Position numbers and translations under genes: made by a program. Positions 1 through 12,845 of a stretch of DNA of 64,000 nt are shown here, in pieces. The notes beneath the pieces are model-generated. The model ran no database searches. It was not told where the DNA came from and saw only the letters and a program-made list of their open reading frames with translations. Position 1 is the first letter of the stretch, and each line of letters begins with the position of its first letter. Origin of the DNA: Choanephora cucurbitarum (Eukaryota > Mucoromycota > Mucoromycetes > Mucorales > Choanephoraceae); contig JAIWNI010000019.1 in the NCBI GenBank assembly GCA_025331435.1, positions 310,001 to 374,000 of the forward strand, read 5' to 3'.

Positions 1-1635
1 AAAGCCTGAAAAAAGAAAAAGAAAGGATATCAATGTAAATAGAGAAAATAAATAAACGAAATCAAAACAGGACATCAGGTTGCAATGTGTGTTCTTTGAA
101 GAATCAACCATCTGATAGCATATTGAATAGCTTCGATTTGCAATAACGATTGAAGTTCCAGACAGTGTCAATACACTTTGCTACTATAAACGGCATGATT
201 TCAAGCATGACATAAGAGAAATTTCTTATATGGTTTCGACAGAGAAACAAGCCAATATGCTGTAAAGTCATTCGTGTTGATTCAATTCTGGACAGCAATG
301 GGTCTACAAAAAAGGATAACTCAATCGATCGTATCACAAACTACGAAACAAGCATGAATTTACCTAAACTTAAGCCTAAGAAGGGAAATTAGAATTGACA
401 TATAACGCAGCCAATTTACGTACTCATTGAGGCATTGTTGACAAAAGCCATGGTATGGTAATTGAAGTGTCAAAAAAAAGTGTGTTAAAAAAAGAGAAGA
501 AGAAAAAATAAAACGAAAATGAAAAACTTGGATGATTACATTTTGTTTAATAGATTTAAAGCTGTCTTTAGATTTGCTGATTACTAACAATGACATAAAT
601 AAACATGTAGCTGCAAATGTCATAATGTAAGTGCCACTGTTCAAGCACCTTATGAAATCAAACCAGTTGTTATGTGCTGTTTACAAAATGCTCATTCGAC
701 TTTAGATTCTTATTGTAGCGCTTCGACATAGCATTGATTTTGGCTCTTATTTCAGTTCTCAAAACACTACCATCTTACCTAATTGAGAATATACATGTAT
801 AGTGTAGATGTACGCAAGGATGCTATTCAATCTTCCTTCTCGGAGATATCTACATGTAAACTAGCACTAGTCTTTCTTTTGGTTAAGATGGTCTTTCTCA
901 AGCAAGATATGTCTCCTGATACAAGCCTCTAAATATTTAGACATAACAGCGGGAAATCTCAAACTGCACACATGGCAAGATTGCATTGTCAAACTGAATT
1001 TGTTTTGTTTATTGAAGGATCTACAACAAAAGCATTGTTTGTCATATCCTTACAATACTATGATACATTCCTTTTCGTCTTCATGAAAAGAAAAAGGAGG
1101 ACAGGGAAATACTCTCCGAGCAAGAAAAAGGAGCACGCTTTTGCTTTATGCTGTTTATGAAAGAAAAATTATGTAATCGAAGATTTCAAACTAACAGCAT
1201 TTGTGTCATTTGTCACACTAGCGGGTTTGACCTGTCGAGTAAAGAAAATCAACTAACATACTGATCCTACCTACATATAGTGTCTCTGTTATCAAACATC
1301 AAATTATCTAAATCTTTTACAATAGAATAGCCAAGCTACAACAGCAATCATCAAGTTTGTTTTGCTTACACTACTAACATATATCTTCATAATATATTTC
1401 ATGCAACAAGAATCAATAAACTTATATATAAATGGTATGCTTAATGCATAGGTAGAACACTGCTTTTATAAAATTGGAAAGACAAGTTTCATGTTTTCAG
1501 TTTTCAAGGAAAAAAAGAATTCTTTTAATAAATAGATAATACGTTTGACAAGTAGTAGAGTTGTGAAGGGAATAAACAGGTTACAGAATTATATGTACAA
1601 GGAGTGGTAGGTAGAATTAGTGAAAAATAAAGTAT
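1..1635. other. Intergenic, no gene recognised
   Basis: About 1.6 kb downstream of the first transporter. Only short open frames occur (for example on the minus strand around 104-644), with no recognisable domain or splice pattern. Nothing else was identified. Confidence 0.5.
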
Positions 1636-3061
1636 CTAAGCATAAGCTGAAATCAATTCTTTGATAGCTTCCATGGTACCAAAAATCAAACCGACAACGC
1701 CCAACAAGACGGTCAAGGCACACCAAGCAAGTTCATAGAAGGGTTTGTTGCGAATACCAGTGAGCTTGAGGTAACAGGCAATAGGAAGCACAAAGATAAG
1801 AATACAATTGGCAAATGCACCAATAAGGGACATCAGAGCACCAAAGTGGGGAACGGTACAGGCAACGACAGCAACGACACCCATAGTAGCAATACGAATA
1901 GCAGCACGGATGAGGAATTCCTTGACTTTACCGAAACGTTCAACGCTGATGTTAAGCATTTCTTCAATATCAAGAGAGAAAGATGTAGTAAGAATGGGTG
2001 CAGCCATCAAAACGTGGAGAGTAATAATGACGACAGCAACAGTTTGAGCAACACCAGCAGGGATACTGTTATAGATAGGAGAAACAACGTTATCACCATA
2101 GATTAAGTAACCACTGATGGCAGTAATGAAATACAAAGCAGCACAAGTAGAGAGACCAGCAGCAACTACTTTGGGCCAGTCACGAGGAGTTTTCATAGAA
2201 GCTTCAACGTGAGGGTAAACAACATTACCACCGAAACTGAAAGAGATGGTACTGAGAGCGATAGGAAACATTTCCCAAATGACAGCATGGTGAACAACAT
2301 CGACTTGGTTAGGTTTGTCGATGGCAGACATAACCAAACAAATCAAAACTACGACAACAGTAGCAAGAGCACCAAAAGCAGACATCCAGGCAACTTCCTT
2401 CAAAGTCTTAACCAAGATAAAAGGGATAGCAACAATAACACAAGAGATGATGATCCAAGGTGTGTTGCCAATTTCAGCAACAGTACCTTTACATAATTGA
2501 TTCAAGTTAGTACCAGACAAAACCATGTAGAGAATAGGTGCACCCAAAAGAATCCAAGCATTGAAGAAAAAGGTGATCCAGCCACCAATTGTACCGAAAG
2601 CAGTTGTAGCGATTTCCTTGTATGTTGTAAGACGAGTCCTTCCGTTGGCATAAAGGCAGCGAATCAAAATAATACCAGTGTAGACAGACATGCACCAAGA
2701 CAAAGCGAGGATAAGAACACCTAGCCAACCACCTAAATCAGACAAAAGCAAAGTTAGCAAAAGAAAAATTCTACATAAAGAATGAAATTTTACCTTGCTT
2801 TAAGGCTACAGGAAGACCGAGGGTACCTGTACCAGCAACAACACAGACGATGTTGAAATAAGCCATTTTACTTGAGCCAGCATGTTCACGGTTGATATCA
2901 ACCATGCCTTCGTTGGCATATTCATATTCGCGCTCTAAAATAGGAAACACAAATAAGAATTTGAATGGAACTGAATAGAACAATCTATCTTATTATTTAC
3001 CACTAGCAACATCATTGATTGAGTGCTGATAATCAGCTTTCTTCTCGTTAAAGGAGGTCAT
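1636..3061 (-). CDS. AAAP-family amino-acid transporter, paralogue 1
   Basis: Membrane amino-acid transporter of the AAAP/Aa_trans family (AVT-like), probably vacuolar or plasma-membrane; substrate cannot be read from sequence. Model: exons 3061-3001, 2934-2794 and 2732-1636, giving 432 aa. Both introns (66 and 61 nt) are GT-AG and in phase. The start is ATG at 3061. The short hydrophilic N-terminus is followed by the family's opening motif VVAGTGTLGLP and about 11 hydrophobic segments; the second intron falls after the glycine of KQG, just before GGWLG. A minus-strand TATATAAA lies at 3158-3151, about 90 bp upstream of the ATG, and GATA-type sites at 3231-3236 and 3245-3250 could support nitrogen control (inference). 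It is the distal member of a three-gene same-strand tandem series. Confidence 0.92.
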
Positions 3062-6000
3062 AAAAAATGGCAAGTTAAAGAGAAGTTTAAAGAAAGAAGT
3101 AAAGAAGAAAGTTGATATTAATTTGAGAAACACGACACGAAAGAGGTCTCTTTATATACCAATCCAGAAAGTAAGAGAAACCTTCTCATAGGTTCCTTGA
3201 TCCTATCGAATGTGGATCCAATTACTATCTTTATCACCATAAATAGATAATAGGGTTCTATCAAAGTCATATGCTCTTAAGGGTACATAATGTCTCTAAT
3301 TGGACAATTAGAGTTTGTACTACCTGCAAGGTTATTTTCAAAACCAATCCTTTTTAGTTGGTGCATTTGAAGGAAGGAAGAGAGAAACAGGAAATGTACA
3401 AATTCGTTTAAAATTCACTACCAGCTTCGGTGCTTTTTTTCTATTGTGCTTTAAGTTTAAATATAAAACAAAAGCGCCCATTCTTTTGCGGTGACCAGTT
3501 AGTACTCTAGAAAAGCTGCATATATCTAATCTCGCATTTATCTATTCTCGTGAGCATTACAACCCTACATAAAATGGAAACATATTTCAGATTGAGTTTT
3601 TCTCACGGGAAAAATCACAGAGATATCATATAAATAAGACACTGTGCGACCTCCCATATCGATCGTGTCAAGTGCACCAATGACTCAGAACTAGTGCCTC
3701 ATTTGATTAGCTCCAAGGACCTTCCGGAGTTGTCAATTTCAAGCTCAACACATTGTCTCTATCCAACCAAAAAGGAAGGGCAGAAGAAGCAGAAGAATTT
3801 GTAGGGTCGAGACAGGACTATTGTTCAAAAATTCTAACACATAACCTATCATTTCCTTAAGATTCCTTCAAGTTTGTTGGATCGAACTTTTTTCTTTTAA
3901 GAAGAAACGAAACATAGAAGAAGGCAAGAAGAAGGTATACAAGATAAGGGCTTGCTTTGTTATCTTTATTTGTTTAGTATCTTAGGATACACATTAGTTT
4001 ATAAATAGTAGTTTCATCCAATCAATGCTTGCAAACTGGATCGGTATATCTAGAAAAAGAAATAATTAAGTATGTCGAAGATTTAAATCGCATAAAGAAA
4101 GTGTCAAGAATAGATTGTTCGTCAAATCGAAATCGCGTATTTTGAATTATTGAGTTGATCTGCATCGCTCAGAGTTTCACTACTAGGACAGAAGCAAAAT
4201 TGAAGAAGGCTACGTTGTACTCATTACAGCCCATTTATGGATATGGGTTGTACACTGAGAAAAAAAAACTACGTCAGCAAGAAGCAAAGACGATACATTT
4301 AGAATTCACAGAATGCGTAGCTCTTGCAATTTCAGAAAGGCTCTTTAGCAAAATATATGAGTCGGAATAGCAATAAGCTTTTTGAGGCTCTCCAAAAAAA
4401 CGTTACTGCCAATTCCGATCGTTCTGGAAACCCTACAACGATTTCTCCGTTCTTTCTTAACCAGGAATTACACCTGCTTGTATGACTTTGATCTCAAAAG
4501 GACTCTTGAAGGAGATTTTTTTATTTTGTTTAAAAACGAGTCTAATGCTATTCTAAAAGTTTGTAGAATGGTTTTTGTGGATGAAGTTAAAGTTTGTCTA
4601 TTTCAGCAAGCCGCGTCTATAAGTTGTCATACTATATGAGATCATCTGACTTTGCTTTCAAGATGAAATGTAAGAAGCAATGATGTCCTACGCAAGCTAT
4701 ACGAAACAGAAAGAAACAATTAGTTCTTATGAGCTTACGCTTTGTTCATTATATCTTTCAGGAACACGCTTTGTTTAAGTAGAATAAAACATGAATATCC
4801 TATTGGGCGCTTACATTAGATTAATTAGCTTGCATTAACTTGATGTTTTGTTGGGATGCATTCTGCTTCATAAAACGACCAACGGAACACAACACAAATG
4901 TTTGCGTGCTACTTATAAACAAAACAAAAGCATTTAGAGAGCATGCTGTTGATGTTTGTACACGTTTGACAACTTGATTAGGCCGCACTAGAGGAATTAG
5001 CAATGCAGAGTATCTACTCAATTTGGTAGTATTTGATTTATGTGTATGTTGGATTTTGGAGTACAACTTCAAAACCTAATTATACCTCTTCCAAAAGGCT
5101 TCTTATGCAAGTATAATGAACTTAAAGTTTAAGACCATTAAATACCAAAAGAGAATTCTGGATTGCATGTATTCTTTAGACCACTTGTGGCTAGATATAT
5201 TGAATTCGACGTAAAAGTATAGCTAAAGTCTTACAAAAAATCTAAGATATGAAGCGAAATGAATCTCTACTACTTTGTCAAAAGCTTTATGAAGCAGGCT
5301 GAAGAGGGAATGCAGTTGCTCTATTTGGTAGCATGGCCAAGTTAGAAAAAGCCGTGTATGTCTTCTAAAATGATTCGGGATGGACTCCAAATCATAAAGC
5401 GATAACTACGGATGATTGATTTAACTCAAGAGACATCAGTCAACGCAAGGCTTACACAGTACACCTGATTTCACGAATAAAAATCAAGACTTAGCTGCCA
5501 CCCTCTCCCATGAGCAAAAACCATTATAAAGCAGTTCTTTTTCTTCAATCTTCTCTAGCAAATTGAATCTATTTGCTTAATCCTCTCTGGCTTTCGAAAG
5601 TAGATAAAGAAAACAAACATGCTTGGACTGGTTGACTCATGTTCGTCAACAGATTCAAAATCTGACTTGAAAGCACTACAGACTCCTTGCAACCTAAAAA
5701 CTTGATAAAGAAGATGTCGTCCTGTCTATTTAGAGCATTGCGCTTCAGCTCGCAGAACCTTCTTTATTCAACCTCAAAAATCTACAATAAATCTGTTGCA
5801 TTGAAGTGGATTTATTATCAGCCCCGGCAAGATTTGATCTTGAGTTTACCCCATACTATATTATTAACCTGATTTTTTAGCAGAGACTGTACTAAAAGAA
5901 GGACGGTAGCCTTCTGATGTACTGGCTAATACAAGAATACTCTGTCCCAAGGCGTTGAGTACTAGCTCACTCTATTCTGTAGGTCTGGCATGTTTGTTAG

Positions 6001-7065
6001 AATGGTAAAGGTGTTGCCATGTTTTTACTCAAAGAGACTTAAGACTGTTGTCAAAGTACGCTTGTCAAGAATAGATCACCCGAGGCTGCTACTCTTTTAC
6101 GCTTTTGGATATCAAGACAATAAGCAGCCTTTCTCAAAAAAGAAAAAGAAAAACGGCATTATGGCTCTCTTTATCTCATCTACATAAGCAATAGCCAAGA
6201 GAACGCGATTAGAGCCATTGCTATTAACTGGACGCCACTACGAGAGGGAACTAAATCTCTCTTTCTCTTTCTTTTCAAACTGTACAACTCGCCTTGTTAT
6301 CATAGAAACCTCAAAAGGATGAAAATAAACTAGGAAAGTTCTTTTGCTTACCTGGGCAAGCTTTTCCATGAAAAGAATTTGTATTTTGTCTGAAACCAAA
6401 TGAGCTGATAGTGTGTTTTGGATCAAAATGATTGCGGTATATTCTATTTAGTCTCTTCATCAAATAAATTTCTCACGGTGTGCTGCCGTTACAAATACAT
6501 ACACACGTATCAACTTTGTGTCTTTGAAAAGCGCTAGTATTATGAGTGGTGCTGCTACACAAAATACCATCCACACCACGGTAGTTTAAACCAAGTATTT
6601 GTCTCAAGCCTAAAAATATACTATAGGAACAGATCCAATAGTACAAAGGTGGTAAGTGTAGTTACTCAAATTACTCATAGTCAGTTTCTTAGTTCGTGGG
6701 AGCAGGTTAGTATCATTTCGACATCCTGAATTCCTCTATGAAGTATACACGCGTTAGCCAACCCTTATAAAGCTTATGATGTTTGTCTAGTCAAACAGTA
6801 AGAAAAACAAAAGCAAAAGAATAATGAGTTCTTGTGTTGTCTCTATTGTTTCTTTTCAAGAACAGAAGATCTCATCAGAAATGACAAATACATAATACCC
6901 AACAACATTGAATGTCCATTTGACTTTCTCAAACAATCAACATGCATAACTGTTGTTTTTCAAGAGAGAAATTAGCACCGAGGTGATTAAATAACAATAA
7001 AACGATGGTATCGAATATCTATCTACATGTTTATATAGTTGTGTGAGAGAATATTTACAGTCTTC
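3062..7065. other. 4-kb gene-poor spacer between transporter paralogues
   Basis: The first 250 bp hold the promoter of paralogue 1. The remainder shows only short open frames (for example 4155-4370 and 4382-4639 on plus, 4821-5072 and 6238-6426 on minus) without recognisable domains. No convincing terminal inverted repeats were found by eye. Confidence 0.45.
3151..3158 (-). promoter_or_regulatory. TATA-like box of AAAP paralogue 1
   Basis: TATATAAA on the minus strand, about 90 bp upstream of the ATG at 3061. A similar box precedes AAAP paralogue 4. Confidence 0.5.
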
Positions 7066-8425
7066 TTAGTATGAAGACTTGAGCTCCTTGATGGCATCAA
7101 TGGTACCAAAGATCAAGCCAACAATACCTAACAAGACGGTTAAGGCGCACCAAGCAAGTTCATAAAAGGGCTTGTTACGAATGCCAGTAAGCTTGAGATA
7201 GCAAAAGATGGGCAATGCAAAGACCATAGTACAGTTTGCAAAAGCACCAATCAATGACATCAGTGCGCCAAAATGAGGTACAAAACATGCAACAATAGCG
7301 ACAACAACCATTGTTGCAACACGTACAGCTGCTCTGATGATAAACTCTTTCACTTTGCCGAAGCGCTCTACGTTGATGTCAAACAATTCTTCAATGTCAA
7401 GGCCAAAAGAGGTGGTTAAAATTGGTGTTGTTGCAAGACAATGAATAGTTATCAATACGATCACAACAGTCTGTGGTGGACCGGCAGGAATCGAGAAATA
7501 GACTGGGTTTGACACTTGGTTGCCATAAACAATATAGCCCGCTATAGCTACACACAAATAAAGAATAGCACATGTACTGAGACTGGCAACGCTGATTTTA
7601 GTCCAATCTTGAGGTCGTTTCATAGAGGCTTCTACATGAGTGTAAACTACATTGCCGCCGAAACTGAAAGAGATAGTACTGAGAGCAACGGGGAACATGT
7701 CCCAGATGACAACATCATGATGAACATTTGTATGGTTGGGACTATCTACACCACACATAACAAGCACAATAACTACAACGACCATAATTGTCAATGTACT
7801 TAATGTGGACATCCAAGCAGCTTCTTTCATGCTCTTGATCAATACAAAAGGGATACCAACAATGACACAACAGATGATGATCCAAGGCTTTAGGCCTAGT
7901 TCAGCTGAAGTACCTTGACATAGTGTATTAATGTTAGTACCAGAGAGCACAAGGTAAAGGATCGGAACACCCAACACAATCCAGGCATTAAAGAAAAAGG
8001 TAAGCCAGCCACCGAGCCAGCCAAATGATGATGTAGCAATTTCTTTGTAAGTGGCAAGACGAGCCTTTCCATTGGCATAAAGACACCGAATCAGAATAGT
8101 AGCAGTGTAAGTTGACATAGACCATGACAGGAACAGGATAACAAGACCAATAAAGCCGCCTTGTCTTAAGGCATAAGGCAAGCCAAGAATACCTGTTCCT
8201 GCAACAACACAGAAGATGTTAAAAAATGCAACAAGAGAAGAGCAGCCGTTTGTACGATCTACATCTATAAAGCCAGATTCTTCAAATTCGAAATCATTTT
8301 CTGTAATATTCAATCAGTACAAAAGAGGAATTGAGTGTTCAGGTAGTTATGATCTCACCTTCTAAATTAGAAGAGGAGTTTTCTGTTGATATCTTTTGTT
8401 CCAATTCTTTTTCTTTTATTGACAT
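7066..8425 (-). CDS. AAAP-family amino-acid transporter, paralogue 2
   Basis: AAAP/Aa_trans transporter closely related to its neighbours. Exons 8425-8359 and 8300-7066 joined by a 58-nt intron give 433 aa; the phase-1 join restores the acidic N-terminus. The VVAGTGILGLP motif opens the membrane domain, and the C-terminal stretch LTGIRNKPFYELAWCALTVL is identical to that of paralogue 1. Unlike the other three copies it has no intron at the QG/G position: the first hydrophobic segment runs straight through RQGGFIGL. The likely function is amino-acid transport across the vacuolar or plasma membrane; substrate unknown. Confidence 0.92.
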
Positions 8426-9303
8426 CTTTGGTAATGATAAAAATGAAGAAAGAAAGAGGAAAGTAAATTTTATTGTCAAGGGGTTCGGTTTGATTTCTTA
8501 ATTTCTTTCGCCTCTAAAATTTTTTTTTCTGTCTAATACACTTTAGGTATTTTCTAAAAGAGGCCAAGTGTGCTTTTCCCTTTTAATTCTTTGTTTTAGC
8601 TTTTTCTTTTTCGAAGCAAACAAAATTTGTACCTTTTTTCTGTTTTTCGCACCCTTTTCCTTTCGTTGCAATCTTACTTTGGACTTTTATAAAAATAACT
8701 TTTTTTTTGTAAGTTCTGGGTTCCAAAGACTATGCCAAATAAAGGGAGGAAATGAAACCAGAGAGAGTGAGGAATAGGAAATGTGTTGGAATCAAACAGG
8801 ATATTTTTTTCCCTTTCTCTTTTCTTTTATTCTACTAGGTGTTATAATCTTTCTTTGGTGATCGAATCAAGCGATGACGCTTTTTTTTTATCTTTGTTGT
8901 TGTTTGACACTGGGTTTTGAAGACTGAGCTTACATTTTAATGTGAGACAAATTAAGATGAGTCAGTAACCCTCCATATTCTAATCAAGCGCCGAGAGGGT
9001 TGTTATGTGCGGTACTTGTTTACTACTTGAAAGGAAAAAAGCGGGTAGAAAGCTCAGAAACTCAAGAACCCAACTTACATAAGAGGGTAGACGAAAACAT
9101 GTAACTTTAATTTGACAGGAGGTGCTTGTCTTACTAATAGATGAAGTGAGCCAATCTCTTTAGAGTTCGATATGATTAGATAACTATAGATAAAAAGAGC
9201 CTTTTCTTTTATTTTTATTAGGATGGTATCGTTATAATTTAATTGTAAATGCTTTTTTTGTGTGTGTCTATAATACAAGGAAAGGAATATGCAGATAACG
9301 AGC
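8426..9303. other. Intergenic between AAAP paralogues 2 and 3
   Basis: 877 bp with many T-rich runs (for example 8519-8530, 8700-8709 and 8881-8889), containing the promoter of paralogue 2 and the 3' flank of paralogue 3. No gene seen. Confidence 0.5.
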
Positions 9304-10809
9304 TTAAGAGAATGCTGCAACCAACTCACGGATAGAGTCAATACTACCGAAAATTAAACCAACAATACCTAAAAGTACTGTAAGGAAGCACCAAAACAGG
9401 AAAGGGATAGACTTGTTTCTAAAGCCAGTGAGCTTAAGGTAAAAGACAATAGGTAGCACAAAAATAAGAGAGCACTGGCCAAACGCACCGATAAGAGACA
9501 TAAGGATACTAAAGTGAGGGACTGTGCAAGCAATAACACCAATGACAGCCATGATGATGATACGAATTGTAGCGCGAATTAAAAACTCTCCTAACTTGCC
9601 GAATCTTTCGACAGTAATGCCCCACATTTCTTCAATATCAAGACTGAATGAAGTGGTGTAAACAGGTGCAGATGTCAAGACATGGATGGTGATAACAACA
9701 CAAGCAATGATTTGGCCGGCTCCTGCAGGTAACGAATTGTAACTAGTAGATAAAAAAATTTTTTTGAGTCAATGTAATGAACCAATAAGACAAATAAGAA
9801 ACTTACATAGGGTTCTCAACTCTGTCGCCATAAACGGCATAACCACAGACAGCAATGATAAGATAGAGTGCAGCACATGTAGAGAGGCCAGCCAATGCAA
9901 CCTTTGACCAATCTCTAGGCTTCTTCATAGAAGATTCAATATGGGGGTAGACGACATTACCACCGAAACTGAAAGCAATGGTACTGAGAGAAATAGGGAA
10001 CATGCTCCAAATGACAGGGTCATGATGAACATCGACTTGGTTAGGTTTGTCAATGATTGACATAATAAGCACCACGAACACAACCATAAGAATAGAGATC
10101 ATGCCAAAGATACTGACGACAGCAACCTCTTTCATTGTCTTCAACCAAATGAAAGGTATACCAACTACAACACAACTGATGATTGTCCAAGGAACAACAC
10201 CAATTTCAGCTACAGTTCCTCTGCACAATTGATTAATGTTTTGTCCAGACAACAACATATACAAGACAGGACCGCCGAGAAGAATCCAAGCATTGAAAAA
10301 GTAGGTGATATAACCACCAATTTTACCAAAAGCTTCAGTAGCTACCTCCATATAGGTACTCAGTCTTTGTTTGCTACCAGCATATAAACACTTGATTAGT
10401 AGAATGGCGGTAAAGATAGACATTGACCAGGAGAGGAATAAAATCAGTAGACCAATCCAGCCACCTTAAAAAAGAAGAGAGAAGGCAAGATGTTAATAAA
10501 TGCCTTTTAGAAAAAGCTAATAGAATGTTTTGTTTTACCTTGCTTTAAGGCTAAAGGAAGACCAACAATACCAGAGCCGGCAACAGCACAAACCACATTC
10601 AGATAGGCCATAACTGAGCTACTACCCTCAGGTCTGTCTACGGGACCAATACTAGGCTCTTTTTCACTGATGATCTCATGTTCTAATAACAAGTTAATAA
10701 AAAGGAGAGGAGCAATTCAATGTTATTTACCACTTGCTGTCATATCATGTGCATTCATATCCTTTTGATAGCTGCTCTGAAGAGCATCTTGCTTCTCGGG
10801 CACAGACAT
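9304..10809 (-). CDS. AAAP-family amino-acid transporter, paralogue 3
   Basis: AAAP/Aa_trans transporter. Model: exons 10809-10731, 10682-10539, 10464-9807 and 9742-9304, giving 439 aa. Introns are 48, 74 and 64 nt, all GT-AG and in frame. The VVCAVAGSGIVGLP opening and the SFSLDIEEM and YLKLTGFRNK segments match the other copies. The third intron (9743-9806), inside the conserved NPIYNS region, is absent from the other three paralogues and is therefore probably a gain in this copy. The final hydrophobic segment ends VGLIFGSIDSIRELVAAFS. Probable amino-acid permease of an endomembrane or the plasma membrane; substrate unknown. Confidence 0.9.
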
Positions 10810-11308
10810 TGGTGGAAGAAAAGATAGGTTTGATTGAACAGAAGAAGAAAAAGAGTCAAGATGTCTTCCGATCTTTCACAATTTAATCTAAACATAGCGG
10901 AATTAAGCGGGACAAGAAATCATGAACTAAAAATTTTCTTTACTTCTTTTTTTTCCTCAAATGATATTAGTAGCGCCTTTGCCCCTATGTCGGTAATTCC
11001 TAGCTTGTATGATTCCGTATTTTTTTCGCTCACAATCTGCACTTTGAAGAGGTTACACTTTTCTGATCTGAGTCATATCCTTCAGAACATTTTGACAGCC
11101 ACTGGTTCTTGTACAACATGTGGGTTTCCAAATTCAAGACACGCAATATGTCGAATTACTTTTTTTTGAGATGTTATCTTTGGACAGGGCCTATTACCCA
11201 TACTGTTTTGGGTTGTGTACTTGATTCTCTTAATTTGGACATGCATGCTTTCGAGAAATTCCATCGTTTTATCGATAAACATTTTGTTTTTATTTGTTGA
11301 AATGTCCA

Positions 11309-11388
11309 ATGCCTCTTATAGATATCAATTGCTTCTTATAGATACCTAGTGCCTCTTATAGATACTTGATGCCTCTTATAGATATACG
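11309..11388. repeat. 20-bp tandem repeat, four copies
   Basis: The core GCYTCTTATAGATA recurs at exact 20-bp spacing, starting at 11311, 11331, 11351 and 11371. The remaining six bases of each unit vary. No open frame is maintained across it. Confidence 0.85.
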
Positions 11389-12198
11389 TATACCATAAGA
11401 AGTAATCTCAGGCACATGACAATTATTTTATTACTATAAAGTGCAAGTGAATGTATAACTATGACAGGCAGTCTGTGCATCATTTTTTAATTTCTTTGAA
11501 GCTTTCTGTATAAACTTCAAGAAAGCTATTCGTCACACTTGTTTCATCAAGAAAAAATTTATTGCGGTTTATAAAAAAGAATTCTAAATATTCTTGATGC
11601 TCTTTTCTTTGTGTGTGTATGTTTTCATTCACTTTACGCGTCTTAATTGATACAAATAATTTTTTCTATGTCTTTTATCCTTATGAAATAATAAGAAAAA
11701 AGAAATATGTAAAAAGATTCTGACAATATGTAGATCTCACACTTTCAGTATTTTTCAATAGCTGAAAGTTTCGCTATTTATTAGAACTCAACAATAAGTG
11801 CTAACATATTTGCCAAAAATAAAGTGGCTTATTGAAAGAAAAGACTGATTTTGCAGATCTAGAATCAACATCCATTGTTGAAAAATATCTAAATAAAACC
11901 TCTTTTTTGTTAACAAAAACCAGTGGTTTATTACCAGTATAAAATTTTGTTGTGCAAGGCGGCAACAAAACGACAGAAACAACTTAATGAAAACTGAATG
12001 CATTCACTTTAATCATTGAAAAACAAGTGTATCCAGCTCCTGTTAAATCATCCTAACCAGCTTCTCTTTATGTTAGTTTAGCGCGTATACAGTTGGGACG
12101 CGACTAATGATGAAGATTACCAAGTGTTTTTTAGAACTGTTAGTAGCCTTCTACAGGGGTATCTGTCCATTGATACGTATATCAAGATATTTATACTA

Positions 12199-12297
12199 CA
12201 ATAGTCGCTTTATTTAAGAGTGTGCATATTCTTGAGAAATACACTCTTATATTGAGCATACTCTTAAATCAAACACTCTTAAATCGAGCGACTACTG
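12199..12297. mobile_element. 99-bp MITE-like element with TA target duplication
   Basis: Terminal inverted repeats of 25 bp (12199-12223 and 12273-12297) match at 22 of 25 positions, with outer ends CAATAGTCGC and GCGACTACTG. A TA dinucleotide flanks both sides (12197-12198 and 12298-12299), as expected for Tc1/mariner or pogo-type insertion. The core repeats the motif ACTCTTAWAT. It has no coding capacity, so it would be non-autonomous. Confidence 0.75.
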
Positions 12298-12629
12298 TAG
12301 GTTAGATATATACATCCTTTGTAAAGTCTGTTACAACGGCAATCTTACAAAGACAGATTAAGGGGCTTGGTAACATCAGCAGAAAATACTTTTAATATAA
12401 TACGAATGGCTCTTCTGTAAATATCAGCCTTTGAAAGTACACGTTTTGAAGCCTTTCCAGCAATTCATTTGAATCAAGGATTTTATATGTATTGCCTTAT
12501 TTTTCATTCTATTCTTCATAGCGACAAGAGAATCACTAAAATAGCTGAATAATGGCTTGACATACTCTATTTTTGGTTATCTTGAGTTATTTGAACAGAA
12601 TGATTATATACTACTACTCCAAGTCCTTA

Positions 12630-12806
12630 TATACCGCTGCCTTTATATACTGCCATCTTTGTATGCCACGACTCGCCGATTTATATTGCTAGGAAAACAT
12701 GAAAGTACAAGTCTTTCAAAGTTGATGAGTAATAATTGCTACATAAAAGAAAAACGATGATATCATAAGAAGAACTCTAGCCGTGGTATATAAAGGTAGT
12801 GGTATA
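12630..12806. mobile_element. Inverted-repeat element, about 177 bp
   Basis: The 24-bp arms 12630-12653 and 12783-12806 are reverse complements at 20 of 24 positions, with shared core CCTTTATATAC. No coding content. Target duplications are not clear, so the exact ends are uncertain; it may be a MITE or only a fold-back sequence. Confidence 0.5.
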
Positions 12807-12845
12807 CGTCCTCTTTCTTATTTAATTTATTTTCCTAATGTGGTA

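Noticed and set aside
1808..2728. Several overlapping open frames antisense to AAAP paralogue 1 (similar ones oppose paralogues 2, 3 and 4)
   Set aside because: They mirror the transporter's codon pattern, recur antisense to the paralogues, and have no family signature; shadows of the real gene.
10834..11309. Opposing open frames of 111 and 75 codons
   Set aside because: No domain, no consistent coding signal on either strand, biased by T-rich sequence.
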